Under the pieces are notes generated by a model, which saw only the letters and a list, made by a program, of their open reading frames with translations, was not told where the DNA came from and searched no databases. Positions 55,343 to 63,974 of a DNA stretch of 64,000 nt are shown here, piece after piece. Origin of the DNA: Microbacterium yannicii (lineage in GTDB: Bacteria; Actinomycetota; Actinomycetes; Actinomycetales; Microbacteriaceae); the NCBI RefSeq assembly GCF_024055635.1, contig NZ_JAMXMB010000009.1, forward strand, positions 26,457-90,456, given 5' to 3'. Position 1 is the stretch's first letter; each line of letters begins with the position of its first letter. The translations under genes and the position numbers were made by a program.

Positions 55343-56725
55343 CTATCCGATGACGTCGAAGTCGGCGCCCAGCATGTCGAGCTTGGCGAGGAACTTCTCG
55401 TAGCCGCGACGGATGATGCCCACGTTGCGCACGATGGACTCGCCCTCGGCCGCCAGCGCCGCGATCACGTAGCTGTACCCGCCGCGGAGGTCGGGCACGA
55501 CCACGTCGGCGCCGTGGAGGGCGGTCGGACCGTTGATCACGGCAGCCTGCTCGAGAGCGCGGCGGGGAACGCGGCGTCCGGCGGTGTCGAGACCGCGCGG
55601 GTGCACGACGATGTCGGCGCCCATCTGGTTGAGGGCTTCGGTGAAGCCCAGCCGGTTCTCGTACACGGTCTCGTGGACCGTGGAGGTGCCCTCGGCCTGC
55701 GTGAGCGCCACGATCAAGGGCTGCTGCCAGTCGGTCATGAAGCCGGGATGCACGTCAGTCTCGACCACGACCGGCTTGAGCGCGCCGCCGCGACGGAACT
55801 GGATGCCGTCCTCGCGGACGTCGAACCAGCCGCCCGCCTTGCGGAAGACGTTGAGGAAGGTCAGCATCTCCTGCTGCCGCGCACCGCCGACGAAGATGTC
55901 GCCGTCGGTGGCGAGAGCTGCGCACGCCCACGAGGCGGCCTCGTTGCGGTCGAAGATCGCCCGGTGGTCGTAGCCCTGCAGCGTGTCGACGCCCTCGATG
56001 AGGATGACACGGTTCGGCTCGTACGAGATGATGGCGCCCATCTTCTGCAGCACCGCGATCAGGTCCATGATCTCGGGCTCGATGGCGGCGTTCCGGAGCT
56101 CCGTGGTGCCCTTCGCCTTCACGGCGGTCAGCAGCACCTGCTCGGTCGCACCGACGCTCGGGTACGGGAGCTCGATGTTGGCCCCGTGAAGGCCGTTGGG
56201 GGCGGTGATCCTGATGCCCTCGTAGCTCTTGTCGACGACGGCGCCGAACGCGCGCAGCGCATCCATATGGAAGTTGATCGGCCGATCGCCGATGCGGCAG
56301 CCGCCGAGATCGGGGATGAGCGCCTCACCCAGCAGGTGCAGCAGCGGACCGCAGAACAGGATCGGGATGCGCGAGGCACCGGCGTGCGCGTCGATCTCTT
56401 CGAAGTGGGCCGATACGGCACCGCTCGGGTCGAAGTGGAAGGTGCCCTCTTCCTCCCCCTCATCGACACGGACGCCGTGCACTTCCAGAAGCGAGCGCAC
56501 CACGTGCACGTCGCTGATGTCGGGGACATCGCGCAGGGTGCTCACGGTCTCGCCCAGCAGGGCGGCGACCATCGCCTTCGTGACGAGGTTCTTCGCACCC
56601 TTGACCTCGACGCGACCGGTCAGGGGCCGTCCGCCCCTGATGGCCAGGACTTCTCCCGCCACTTCCGGTTCTCGCGCTTCGGCGGCTGTGCTCTCGCCGG
56701 CGGCGACGTTCAGAAGCGGCTTCAT
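55343..56725 (-). CDS. murA: UDP-N-acetylglucosamine 1-carboxyvinyltransferase
   Basis: First committed step of peptidoglycan synthesis: enolpyruvyl transfer from PEP to UDP-GlcNAc. 460 residues from ATG 56725. About 25 extra residues (MKPLLNVAAGESTAAEAREP) precede the usual GGRPLTGRVEVKGAKNLVTK. The active-site loop reads DLGGCRIGDRPINFH, so the fosfomycin-target Cys is present, unlike the Asp of M. tuberculosis. Family motifs EPEIMDLIAVLQKMGA and HPGFMTDWQQPL follow. 74 bp after leuD. Confidence 0.95.
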   Translation of the reverse strand: MKPLLNVAAGESTAAEAREPEVAGEVLAIRGGRPLTGRVEVKGAKNLVTKAMVAALLGETVSTLRDVPDISDVHVVRSLLEVHGVRVDEGEEEGTFHFDPSGAVSAHFEEIDAHAGASRIPILFCGPLLHLLGEALIPDLGGCRIGDRPINFHMDALRAFGAVVDKSYEGIRITAPNGLHGANIELPYPSVGATEQVLLTAVKAKGTTELRNAAIEPEIMDLIAVLQKMGAIISYEPNRVILIEGVDTLQGYDHRAIFDRNEAASWACAALATDGDIFVGGARQQEMLTFLNVFRKAGGWFDVREDGIQFRRGGALKPVVVETDVHPGFMTDWQQPLIVALTQAEGTSTVHETVYENRLGFTEALNQMGADIVVHPRGLDTAGRRVPRRALEQAAVINGPTALHGADVVVPDLRGGYSYVIAALAAEGESIVRNVGIIRRGYEKFLAKLDMLGADFDVIG

Positions 56726-56799
56726 CCGGTGGTCCTCACTTGGTGGTACGAGGGGGCTGGGGAGGGGCGGGCGCCCGGGTTGTGGGCACCCGGCCCGGC

Positions 56800-57420
56800 T
56801 TACGGAACGGGAAGCGTCCGCGGCCGCCACGCCTCTCGGCGAGCCTCGAACTGCGCGATCTTGTCCTGGTCGCGCAGCGTGAGCCCGATGTCATCGAGCC
56901 CTTCGAGAAGCCGCCACCTAGTGTAATCATCGATCTCGAAAGCGAATTCCAGGCGCTCCGAGGCACTCGCGGCAGGGTCGCCGATCGTCGCGGTGCGTGC
57001 TGCGAGATCGACCGTCATGGCGATACCGGGGTTCGCCTCGATGGCTGCCCAGGCCGCCTCGAGGTCGGCCTCGGAGATGACGCCGGCGACGAGGCCCTGT
57101 TTGCCCGCGTTGCCGCGGAAGATGTCGGCGAACCGCGAGCTCAGCACCACCTTGAACCCGAAGTCCCGGAGGGCCCAGACCGCGTGCTCGCGGCTCGATC
57201 CGGTGCCGAAGTCGGGTCCTGCGATCAGGATGCTGGCACCCGCATAGGCGGGCTGATTCAGCACGAACTCGGGATCCTGGCGCCAGTTGGCGAAGAGGGC
57301 GTCCTCGAAACCGGTCTTGGTGACCCGCTTGAGGTACACGGCGGGGATGATCTGATCCGTGTCGACCGCGGACCGCTTCAGCGGGGCGACGATGCCGGTG
57401 TGCGTGGTGAACGCGTCCAT
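56800..57420 (-). CDS. leuD: 3-isopropylmalate dehydratase small subunit
   Basis: Swivel-domain subunit of isopropylmalate isomerase in leucine synthesis. 206 residues from ATG 57420. [41 protein letters not shown] and [18 protein letters not shown] are diagnostic. Starts 1 bp after the leuC stop, so the two are co-translated. Confidence 0.97.
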   Translation of the reverse strand: MDAFTTHTGIVAPLKRSAVDTDQIIPAVYLKRVTKTGFEDALFANWRQDPEFVLNQPAYAGASILIAGPDFGTGSSREHAVWALRDFGFKVVLSSRFADIFRGNAGKQGLVAGVISEADLEAAWAAIEANPGIAMTVDLAARTATIGDPAASASERLEFAFEIDDYTRWRLLEGLDDIGLTLRDQDKIAQFEARREAWRPRTLPVP

Positions 57421-57421
57421 G

Positions 57422-58894
57422 TCAGGCCTCCGAACCCTGGGCAGCGGCTGCGACGGGCGCAGGAAGATCACTCGGGCTGGCGAGGCGCCCCATGACGGCC
57501 GTCGCAGCGGCGACCAGCGGCGACACCAGGTGCGTGCGCCCGCCCTTGCCCTGCCGGCCTTCGAAGTTGCGGTTGCTCGTCGACGCGCAGCGCTCCCCCG
57601 GTGCCAGCTGGTCGGGGTTCATGCCCAGGCACATCGAGCAGCCGGCGAAACGCCACTCCGCGCCGAACTCCTGGAAGATCTTGTCGAGCCCCTCCGCCTC
57701 CGCCTCGAGGCGGACACGCGCAGAGCCGGGCACCACCATCACGCGTACGCCGTCGGCCTTGCGATGACCCTCGATGACGGACGCGAACGCGCGGAGGTCT
57801 TCGATGCGGCTGTTGGTGCACGAGCCCATGAACACGGCGTCGACGGGCACGTCCTTGAGCGGGGTGCCGGGGACGAGGTCCATGTACTCGAGCGCGCGCT
57901 CCGCGGCGGCACGGTCGTTCGGGTCGGCGAAGTCATCGGGCGAGGGCACGGCGTCGCTGAGCGACACGCCCTGGCCCGGGTTCGTGCCCCACGTGACGAA
58001 GGGCTCGAGCTCGTTCGCGTCGAGGAAGACCTCGGCGTCGTACACCGCGCCCTCGTCACTGGGGAGCGTCCGCCAGTAGGCGACGGCGTCGTCCCAGTCC
58101 TGGCCCTTCGGCGCGTGGGGTCGGCCTTCGAGGTAGGCGAACGTCGTCTCGTCGGGCGCCACCATGCCGGCACGGGCGCCGGCCTCGATGGACATGTTGC
58201 ACATCGTCATGCGCCCCTCCATCGACAGTGCGCGGATGGCGCTGCCGCGGAACTCGAGCACATAGCCCTGGCCGCCGTTGGTCCCGATCTTGGCGATGAC
58301 GGCGAGGATGATGTCCTTCGCCGTGACGCCGGGCTTCAGCGCACCCTCGACTGTGATGGCCATCGTCTTGAAGGGCTTGAGGGGGAGGGTCTGCGTCGCC
58401 AGGACGTGCTCGACCTCGCTGGTGCCGATGCCGAACGCCATCGCGCCGAAGGCGCCGTGCGTGGACGTGTGGCTGTCGCCGCACACGACGGTGATGCCGG
58501 GCATGGTGAGCCCCAGCTGCGGGCCGACCACGTGGACGATGCCCTGCTCCTTGTCGCCGAGCGAGTGCAGGCGCACCCCGAACTCGGCGGCGTTGCGGCG
58601 CAGCGTCTCGATCTGCGTGCGGCTGGTGAGATCGGCGATCGGCTTGTCGATGTCGAGCGTCGGCGTGTTGTGGTCCTCCGTCGCGATCGTCAGATCCAGC
58701 CGGCGCACCGGCCGGCCTTCCGCGCGGAGGCCGTCGAACGCCTGCGGACTCGTCACCTCGTGAACGAGGTGCAGGTCGATGTAGATCAGATCCGGCTGGC
58801 CGTTCTCGCCGCGGACCACGACGTGGTCATCCCAGACCTTCTCGGCGAGGGTGCGGGGGCGATCGGGAATGCCGGACGCGTCAGTGATGCTCAT
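57422..58894 (-). CDS. leuC: 3-isopropylmalate dehydratase large subunit
   Basis: [4Fe-4S] aconitase-fold subunit converting 2- to 3-isopropylmalate. 490 residues. [41 protein letters not shown] (first cluster Cys) and [15 protein letters not shown] (CxxC pair) are complete. ATG 58894; the 206-bp leader to terC's end contains an inverted repeat that could regulate expression. leuC-leuD operon. Confidence 0.97.
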   Translation of the reverse strand: MSITDASGIPDRPRTLAEKVWDDHVVVRGENGQPDLIYIDLHLVHEVTSPQAFDGLRAEGRPVRRLDLTIATEDHNTPTLDIDKPIADLTSRTQIETLRRNAAEFGVRLHSLGDKEQGIVHVVGPQLGLTMPGITVVCGDSHTSTHGAFGAMAFGIGTSEVEHVLATQTLPLKPFKTMAITVEGALKPGVTAKDIILAVIAKIGTNGGQGYVLEFRGSAIRALSMEGRMTMCNMSIEAGARAGMVAPDETTFAYLEGRPHAPKGQDWDDAVAYWRTLPSDEGAVYDAEVFLDANELEPFVTWGTNPGQGVSLSDAVPSPDDFADPNDRAAAERALEYMDLVPGTPLKDVPVDAVFMGSCTNSRIEDLRAFASVIEGHRKADGVRVMVVPGSARVRLEAEAEGLDKIFQEFGAEWRFAGCSMCLGMNPDQLAPGERCASTSNRNFEGRQGKGGRTHLVSPLVAAATAVMGRLASPSDLPAPVAAAAQGSEA

Positions 58895-58951
58895 TGCTTG
58901 TCGTTCTCCTCTGGGGACTGTGCCCGCATGGGGTGGGGCCCGCGACGAACT

Positions 58952-58990
58952 CCGCGACGAGAGAGGCCTGGAAACTAGGACTCGTCGCGG
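58952..58990 (-). promoter_or_regulatory. Inverted repeat in the leuC leader
   Basis: Arms CCGCGACGAG (58952-58961) and its complement (58981-58990) flank a 19-nt loop, about 60-95 nt upstream of leuC. No leucine-rich leader peptide was found, so classical attenuation is not supported; it may be a regulatory hairpin or operator. Confidence 0.35.
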
Positions 58991-59054
58991 CCGCTAAGGA
59001 GAAGGCGAGCGATCCGCACGGGGCCAGATTACCACTCGCGCGGACGCCGACGGA

Positions 59055-59086
59055 TCGCGCACGACGCCGTGTGCCGTCGTGCGCGA
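59055..59086 (-). terminator. Terminator of terC
   Basis: Perfect 12-bp stem (TCGCGCACGACG at 59055-59066, complement 59075-59086) with an 8-nt loop, starting 15 bp past the terC stop. No U-tract follows. Confidence 0.75.
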
Positions 59087-59100
59087 CCCGCCGGCGCTGC

Positions 59101-60171
59101 TCAGCGGGCGTCGTCGCGCGGCTGCTCGACCGTCGGCGGAGTGCCCTTCTCCTCGGCGACGACGGCGGCTGCGGCATCCGCATCTCCCGCCTTCTTCTCA
59201 CGCGAGGAGGCGATCAGACTCGCGATGGTGGCCACCGCCATCGACAGGACGATGACCGCGAGCGACATCCAGGTCGAGATCTCGGGAGCCCACTCGATGT
59301 GCTCGCCGTTGTTGATGAACGGCAGCTCGTTCACGTGCATCGCATGGAAGACGAGCTTGAGGCCGATGAAGGCGAGGATGAACGCGATGCCGTAGTGCAG
59401 GTAGCGCAGGCGATCGAGGAGGTCTCCCAGCAGGAAGTAGAGCTGGCGCAGGCCCATGAGGGCGAAGATGTTCGCCGTGAATACGATGAACGGGCTCGTG
59501 GTGATGCCGAAGATGGCGGGGATCGAGTCGATCGCGAACAGCAGATCGGTGACGCCGATCGCCGCGAACACGATGATCATGGGCGTCCACATCTTCTTGC
59601 CGCCCACGACGGTGCGCAGCTTCGCCCCGTCGTAGTGGTCGCTGATGTCGATGCCGCGACGCAGCAGGCGGACGATGAAGTTCTCCTGCTTGACGTCCTC
59701 GTCGTGGTCGCCGCCGGGGAAGGCCTGGCGCCACGCGGTCCACACCAGGAACGCTCCGAAGATGTAGAACACCCAGCTGAACTGCTCGATGATGGCCGCG
59801 CCGGCGAGGATGAACAGCCCGCGCAGCACCAGCGCGATGATGATGCCCACCATCAGCACCTCCTGCTGATAGCGGCGCGGCACCGCGAACTGACTCATGA
59901 TCAGCACGAAGACGAACAGGTTGTCGATCGACAGGCTGTACTCGGTGAGCCAGCCGGCGACGAACTGGCCGGCGTACTCCGGCCCCGCGAACACCCACAT
60001 GAGCCCGGCGAAGATCAGCGCGAGCGTCACGTAGAAGACGACCCACAGGGTCGACTCGCGGGTGGAGGGGATGTGCGGCCGCTTCAGGATGAGCAGCAGA
60101 TCACCCAGGAGGATGAGGGTCAGGATCACGAGGGATCCGATTTCGAACCACAGGGGCAGTTGGAGGTCCAA
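59101..60171 (-). CDS. TerC-family membrane protein (Alx type)
   Basis: Integral membrane protein of the TerC/Alx family; members export manganese or help load metals onto exported proteins. 356 residues from TTG 60169-60171, with GAAAGG 7 nt upstream. About eight to nine hydrophobic helices. Family acidic motifs lie in WLTEYSLSIDNLFVFVLIM and FAAIGVTDLLFAIDSIPAIFGIT. A charged C-terminal tail (EEKGTPPTVEQPRDD) is cytoplasmic. Controlled by a yybP-ykoY riboswitch just upstream, which supports a manganese role. Confidence 0.94.
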   Translation of the reverse strand: MDLQLPLWFEIGSLVILTLILLGDLLLILKRPHIPSTRESTLWVVFYVTLALIFAGLMWVFAGPEYAGQFVAGWLTEYSLSIDNLFVFVLIMSQFAVPRRYQQEVLMVGIIIALVLRGLFILAGAAIIEQFSWVFYIFGAFLVWTAWRQAFPGGDHDEDVKQENFIVRLLRRGIDISDHYDGAKLRTVVGGKKMWTPMIIVFAAIGVTDLLFAIDSIPAIFGITTSPFIVFTANIFALMGLRQLYFLLGDLLDRLRYLHYGIAFILAFIGLKLVFHAMHVNELPFINNGEHIEWAPEISTWMSLAVIVLSMAVATIASLIASSREKKAGDADAAAAVVAEEKGTPPTVEQPRDDAR

Positions 60172-60210
60172 TGCAGGGCCTTTCGAAAGGGGCGAACGAG
60201 GGGTCGGTCG

Positions 60211-60320
60211 TGGCCGAAAGTCTCTCCCCCGCGACCTGTCGGCCTGCGGCGCGCACCCGGGGTCGCTCTCTCGGGACCCGTGATGACGGATGCGCGTGTC
60301 GGGATACTCCCTCTCGCTCG
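60211..60320 (-). ncRNA. yybP-ykoY (manganese) riboswitch
   Basis: On the minus strand the leader of terC has GGGAGTA (60305-60311), CGTCATCACGG (60278-60288), ACCCCGGG near 60255-60265 and GGGGAGAGACTTTCGG near 60213-60229. These are the conserved words, in the conserved order, of the yybP-ykoY riboswitch (Rfam RF00080), which senses Mn2+. The 3' edge is about 40 nt before the TTG start. terC/mntP-type genes are its classic targets. Boundaries are approximate. Confidence 0.85.
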
Positions 60321-60417
60321 CAACAGGATACAGGTCCGGGATGCCGCTCCCGCCGTCCGTGAGACGATCCGGGCGGTGCGGACACTCCCCCGGTGAGAGA
60401 TGATTCGGAGGATGGGG

Positions 60418-60987
60418 ATGCCCGACGACGACCCGCCACGCGGCGCCACCCGCGACGCCGAGCTCGTGGTGCTCGCTGCGGGCGGGAGCGAGCACGCCTT
60501 CCGCACGCTGTACCGCGCGTACGTGCGGCCGGTGTACTGGCTCGCACATGGGCTGGTCGGCAACCCGGCGGACGCCGAGGAGGTCACCCAGGAGACATTC
60601 CTCGTCGCCTGGCGCAAGCTCCCCGGACTGGAGCTCGCCGGAGACTCGCTGCTGCCCTGGCTGGCGACGATCTGCCGCTTCCAGTCGGCCAACCGCGTGC
60701 GTCGGCAGCGACGCGACCGCCTGCACACCGCGGCGGCCGCCGACGAGGACCTGCCCTCGACGGTGGACGTCGAGCAGCAGGTCATCGACGAAGACCTGGC
60801 CGACGCGATCCTCCGCGAAGTCGCCGGTCTCGGCGAGCTCGATCGCGCGATCTTCCGGCTGTGCGCCACGGAGGGTTACGCCTACCAGGCCGCCGCCGAC
60901 GAGCTCGGCGTCGCGCACGGCGTCGTCCGCAATCGTCTCTCCCGCATCCGCACCCGTCTGCGGACCGTCGTGAAGGAGAGCACATGA
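60418..60987 (+). CDS. ECF-type RNA polymerase sigma factor
   Basis: 189 residues from ATG 60418, chosen because GGAGG (60407-60411) is 6 nt upstream; two earlier in-frame ATGs lack this. Sigma2 region HAFRTLYRAYVRPVYWLAHGL with GNPADAEEVTQETFLVAW, and sigma4 region LDRAIFRLCATEGYAYQAAADELGV, VRNRLSRIRTRLR. No C-terminal extension. The target promoters are not identifiable. Its stop overlaps the next gene as ATGA, so the DUF4349 protein is its likely partner. Confidence 0.92.
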   Translation: MPDDDPPRGATRDAELVVLAAGGSEHAFRTLYRAYVRPVYWLAHGLVGNPADAEEVTQETFLVAWRKLPGLELAGDSLLPWLATICRFQSANRVRRQRRDRLHTAAAADEDLPSTVDVEQQVIDEDLADAILREVAGLGELDRAIFRLCATEGYAYQAAADELGVAHGVVRNRLSRIRTRLRTVVKEST

Positions 60988-62153
60988 ACACGCAGCCGCC
61001 GGTGCCCGACAGCTCGGCACCCCTCCCCGAACTCGGCGCCGAGCGCATCGACGAGATCGAGGACGCCCTCTTCGCCGACATCGCGCACGAGCGCCTGCGC
61101 CGATCGGCCCGGCGCACGCGGCGCGGCCGCCTGTGGATCGCCGGCGGCGCCGCGGCGGCCGTCATCGTGGTCGCCGCGGTCATCGCTCCGTCGGTCGCCT
61201 CGCTCGTCGGCGGGGCCGGCGGCGCGAGCGACCAGTCCGCCGTCGCGCCGGTCGCTCCCGCCGATTCCGGTGCGGTGTCCGACGGCTCCTCGGACGCGAC
61301 CACGACGGAGTCCGCACCCTTGACCGTGGCACCCGACGCCGCTGCCGGCGACAAGTCGACCGGTGCGGCGGCGACGGATCGCGACATCATCACGTCAGCC
61401 TCGGCCACCGTGTCGGTCGACGAGGTCGATGCCGCCACCCGGTCGATCGGCAACTCGGCCGTGGCCCACGGCGGCTACGTGGAGTCGATGAGCATCGGCA
61501 GCAACGGCAGCGTCTACCCGGTCGCCCCGAGCGACGGCGGAGTCGTCTACGACACGATGCCGTACCCGTCCCCCACCGATGGCGCGTGGATCACGGTTCG
61601 CGTGCCTGCGGATCAACTGTCGGACGTCGTGAGCGAGCTCGATGATGTCGGGGAGGTGACTGCGACGAACCTGTCACGACAGGACGTCACCGGTCAGACG
61701 GTGGACCTCGAGGCGCGGATCGACGCGGCGCAGGCGTCCGTCGATCGCCTGACCGAGCTGATGGGCCAGGCGCAGAACGTGGCCGACCTGATCGCGGCCG
61801 AAGCGGCGCTGTCGGAACGGCAGGCGCTTCTGGAGTCCTATCAGCAGCAGCTCGAGATGCTCGACGATCAGGTCGCGATGTCGACGCTGTCCGTGACCGT
61901 TGTCCCGGACGTGGAGACGGTGACCGCCGATCCGGCCGGCTTCGGCGACGGCCTCGCCGCGGGCTGGAACGGGCTCGTCGCCACCCTCAACGGCATCGTC
62001 GTCGCGATCGGCTTCCTCCTGCCCTGGCTCGCTGTGGCAGCGGTCGCCGCACTCATCGTGTGGGGCGTGGTGCGCCTCGTCCGCGGGCGGCGCCGTGCTC
62101 GAGCGGATGCCGCGCCCGCGGCACCCGAGACCGTCGACGACCCGCGGGACTGA
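60984..62153 (+). CDS. DUF4349 membrane protein with anti-sigma-like N terminus
   Basis: 389 residues, translationally coupled to the sigma gene. A cytoplasmic head of about 50 residues (ELGAERIDEIEDALFADIAH, then Arg-rich RRSARRTRRGR) precedes TM1 (LWIAGGAAAAVIVVAAVIAP), resembling an anti-sigma factor. An extracellular Ser/Ala-rich linker follows, then a DUF4349 domain (ITSASATVSVDEVDAATRSI, WITVRVPADQLSDVVSEL, VTGQTVDLEARIDAAQASV) with coiled coil, a second TM near 330-360 and a basic tail. Possibly a membrane sensor holding the sigma factor; inferred from context. Confidence 0.85.
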   Translation: MNTQPPVPDSSAPLPELGAERIDEIEDALFADIAHERLRRSARRTRRGRLWIAGGAAAAVIVVAAVIAPSVASLVGGAGGASDQSAVAPVAPADSGAVSDGSSDATTTESAPLTVAPDAAAGDKSTGAAATDRDIITSASATVSVDEVDAATRSIGNSAVAHGGYVESMSIGSNGSVYPVAPSDGGVVYDTMPYPSPTDGAWITVRVPADQLSDVVSELDDVGEVTATNLSRQDVTGQTVDLEARIDAAQASVDRLTELMGQAQNVADLIAAEAALSERQALLESYQQQLEMLDDQVAMSTLSVTVVPDVETVTADPAGFGDGLAAGWNGLVATLNGIVVAIGFLLPWLAVAAVAALIVWGVVRLVRGRRRARADAAPAAPETVDDPRD

Positions 62154-62222
62154 GCGGCGGCCCGCAGCCCGCCAGGCCGCTGCCACCGGTCGTCGATACC
62201 GCACCGCCGATACTGTGGAACG

Positions 62223-62585
62223 GTGACGCGCAGCAGATTCCCCGCCTCGGTCTACGGGACGGGCACCGAGCCGGACCCGCGGTTCAGCCTGGCCAACGAG
62301 AGGACCTTCCTCGCGTGGAACCGCACGGCGCTGGCCCTCGTCGCCGGCGGCGTGGCGCTGGAGGCGCTCGGCCTCGATCTGCAGCCGGAGCTGCGGCTCG
62401 CGGCATCCGTGATCCTCATCGCCGCGGGTCTTGCGGTGCCCGTCCTCGCGTGGTTCGAGTGGGGGCGCACCGAGCGCGCGCTGCGGGCGGCGACACCGCT
62501 GCCCGGTTCCGTCACGAGCATCGCGCTGGCCGTCACGATCGTCGTCGTCGGCGCGCTGGTCCTCCTCGGTGTGATCCTGCGATGA
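62223..62585 (+). CDS. DUF202 membrane protein (YidH-like), copy 1
   Basis: 120 residues from GTG 62223. Starts with the DUF202 signature RFSLANERTFLAWNRTALALVAGG, followed by three hydrophobic helices. Function unknown; such proteins are small inner-membrane proteins related to VTC/YidH. The stop overlaps the start of copy 2 as ATGA. Confidence 0.92.
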   Translation: MTRSRFPASVYGTGTEPDPRFSLANERTFLAWNRTALALVAGGVALEALGLDLQPELRLAASVILIAAGLAVPVLAWFEWGRTERALRAATPLPGSVTSIALAVTIVVVGALVLLGVILR

Positions 62586-62938
62586 GCGACCGGCGGCTGT
62601 TCGACCCGGGCCTGCAACCGGAGCGGACGGAGCTCGCGTGGCGCCGCACGTCGCTCGCGATCGGCGTCGGATCCCTGCTGGCGCTGCGGGTCCTGCCGTC
62701 CATCGCTCCGACGGCGGCGCTGCAGCAGATCCTCCTCGCACCCGGCATCGTGGGCGTCGTCTTCGCCATGCTGCTGTGGGGGCGAGCGCGGGCGCGCCAC
62801 CGCCGCGTCAGCCGCGCGCTGCTCGACGATCGAGCGGCCGACCTCCCCGACGCACGTCTGCTGATGGCGTTGACGGTCTTCGTCGTGGGCTGCGGTGTGG
62901 TGTCCGCCGTGATCCTCGTGGTCGTCTCCACGGTGTGA
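62582..62938 (+). CDS. DUF202 membrane protein, copy 2
   Basis: 118 residues. The signature here is LQPERTELAWRRTSLAIGVGSLL (ERTxLAWxRT), again with three helices. Paired DUF202 genes with a 4-bp overlap are common in actinobacteria and may form a hetero-oligomer. Ends 42 bp before a strong hairpin. Confidence 0.9.
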   Translation: MSDRRLFDPGLQPERTELAWRRTSLAIGVGSLLALRVLPSIAPTAALQQILLAPGIVGVVFAMLLWGRARARHRRVSRALLDDRAADLPDARLLMALTVFVVGCGVVSAVILVVVSTV

Positions 62939-62980
62939 GGACGCGCCGCAAGCCTTCTCGGATCGCTGGTGCGGAAACGG

Positions 62981-63018
62981 CTCGAGGCCCCGGATCCTGG
63001 CGGATCCGGGGCCTCGAG
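62981..63018. terminator. Bidirectional terminator between DUF202 and tRNA genes
   Basis: Perfect 17-bp stem (CTCGAGGCCCCGGATCC at 62981-62997, complement 63002-63018) with a 4-nt loop. It sits 4 bp past the 3' end of the first tRNA-Glu and 42 bp past the DUF202 pair, so it can end both. Confidence 0.88.
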
Positions 63019-63022
63019 CGGT

Positions 63023-63098
63023 TGGTGACCCCAGCGGGATTCGAACCCGCGTTACCGCCGTGAGAGGGCGGCGTACTAGGCCGCTATACGATGGGGCC
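63023..63098 (-). tRNA. tRNA-Glu (CUC), downstream copy
   Basis: 76-nt cloverleaf with encoded CCA. Acceptor GGCCCCA pairs with TGGGGTC, anticodon stem CCGCC/GGCGG holds loop CTCTCAC (anticodon CUC), T arm GCGGG-TTCGAAT-CCCGC. Identical to the copy 43 bp upstream. Confidence 0.97.
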
Positions 63099-63141
63099 GC
63101 ATAGCCAGTCGCAGAACCGAGCTGCGACCTTGTTGCCTGAC

Positions 63142-63217
63142 TGGTGACCCCAGCGGGATTCGAACCCGCGTTACCGCCGTGAGAGGGCGGCGTACTAGGC
63201 CGCTATACGATGGGGCC
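63142..63217 (-). tRNA. tRNA-Glu (CUC), upstream copy
   Basis: Base-for-base identical to the other copy, including the encoded CCA and the CUC anticodon loop. The two are transcribed together toward the hairpin at 62981-63018. tRNA-Glu near leuC is also seen in other actinobacteria. Confidence 0.97.
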
Positions 63218-63335
63218 GTTCAGGCAACCGTTCGATTATGCCACGTCGCATATGCCCGGTCCAAATCGTCACGGCTCGCGCGGCCGACCGCCTCCGTGAC
63301 TTGCTCGGGCGACATCCGGGCGCTTGACTCGTGGC

Positions 63336-63974
63336 ATGCGAGTCACGAAGTTCGAGCATGCGACCCTGACCATCGTCGACCTGGGAAGGACGCTGATCAT
63401 CGACCCGGGATCGTTCACCGCTCCGCTCGGCGAACTCGAGGACGTGGTGGGCATCGTGCTCACGCACGAGCACGCCGATCACTGGACGGCGGATCACCTC
63501 GATCGCATCCTGGGCATGTTCCCCGGCACGCCGATCTTCGCGCCCGAGGGCGTGGCCGCGGCGGCCGCCGCCTACGACATCACCGTCGTGCGGCCCGGCG
63601 ACGTCGTCGAGGTCGAGCCGTTCCGTCTCGAGTTCTTCGGCGGACGTCACGCGGTGATCCACGAGTCCATCCCGGTCGTCGACAACGTCGGCGTTCTCGT
63701 CAACGGCGACTTCTACTACCCCGGAGACTCCTACGTCGTTCCCGAGGGTCGCGCGGTGAAGCTGCTGGCGGCGCCGGTCGGCGCACCGTGGCTGAAGATC
63801 GGGGAGGCGATGGACTTCGTCCTCGCCGTGGCGCCGCGGCGTGTCTTCGCCACCCATGACATGACGCTGTCGGTGGCCGGACGCGACATGGGTCGTGCGC
63901 GCCTCGGCTGGGCTGCCGAGCAGGGCGGCGGAGAACTCGTCGTCCTCGAGCCCGGCGAGGGCACCGACATCTGA
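63336..63974 (+). CDS. Metallo-beta-lactamase-fold hydrolase (UlaG/UPF0173-like)
   Basis: 212 residues from ATG 63336 (MRVTKFEHATLTIVDLGRTL). The MBL metal motif is VLTHEHADHWTADHL (HxHxDH), with a later His in GGRHAVIH, Asp in YYPGDSYVV and His in VFATHDMTLS. The short form and N terminus match the predicted Zn-dependent L-ascorbate-6-phosphate-lactonase-like/UPF0173 group; the substrate is unknown. Cytoplasmic. An in-frame TTG at 63324 is less likely as start. Confidence 0.9.
   Translation: MRVTKFEHATLTIVDLGRTLIIDPGSFTAPLGELEDVVGIVLTHEHADHWTADHLDRILGMFPGTPIFAPEGVAAAAAAYDITVVRPGDVVEVEPFRLEFFGGRHAVIHESIPVVDNVGVLVNGDFYYPGDSYVVPEGRAVKLLAAPVGAPWLKIGEAMDFVLAVAPRRVFATHDMTLSVAGRDMGRARLGWAAEQGGGELVVLEPGEGTDI

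Noticed and set aside
58891..58929. 12-codon leader peptide overlapping leuC
   Set aside because: No Shine-Dalgarno and no leucine codons; the ATGA overlap could be chance.
63023..63217. Direct repeats that could suggest a CRISPR or mobile element
   Set aside because: The 76-nt repeats fold as complete tRNA-Glu genes with encoded CCA.
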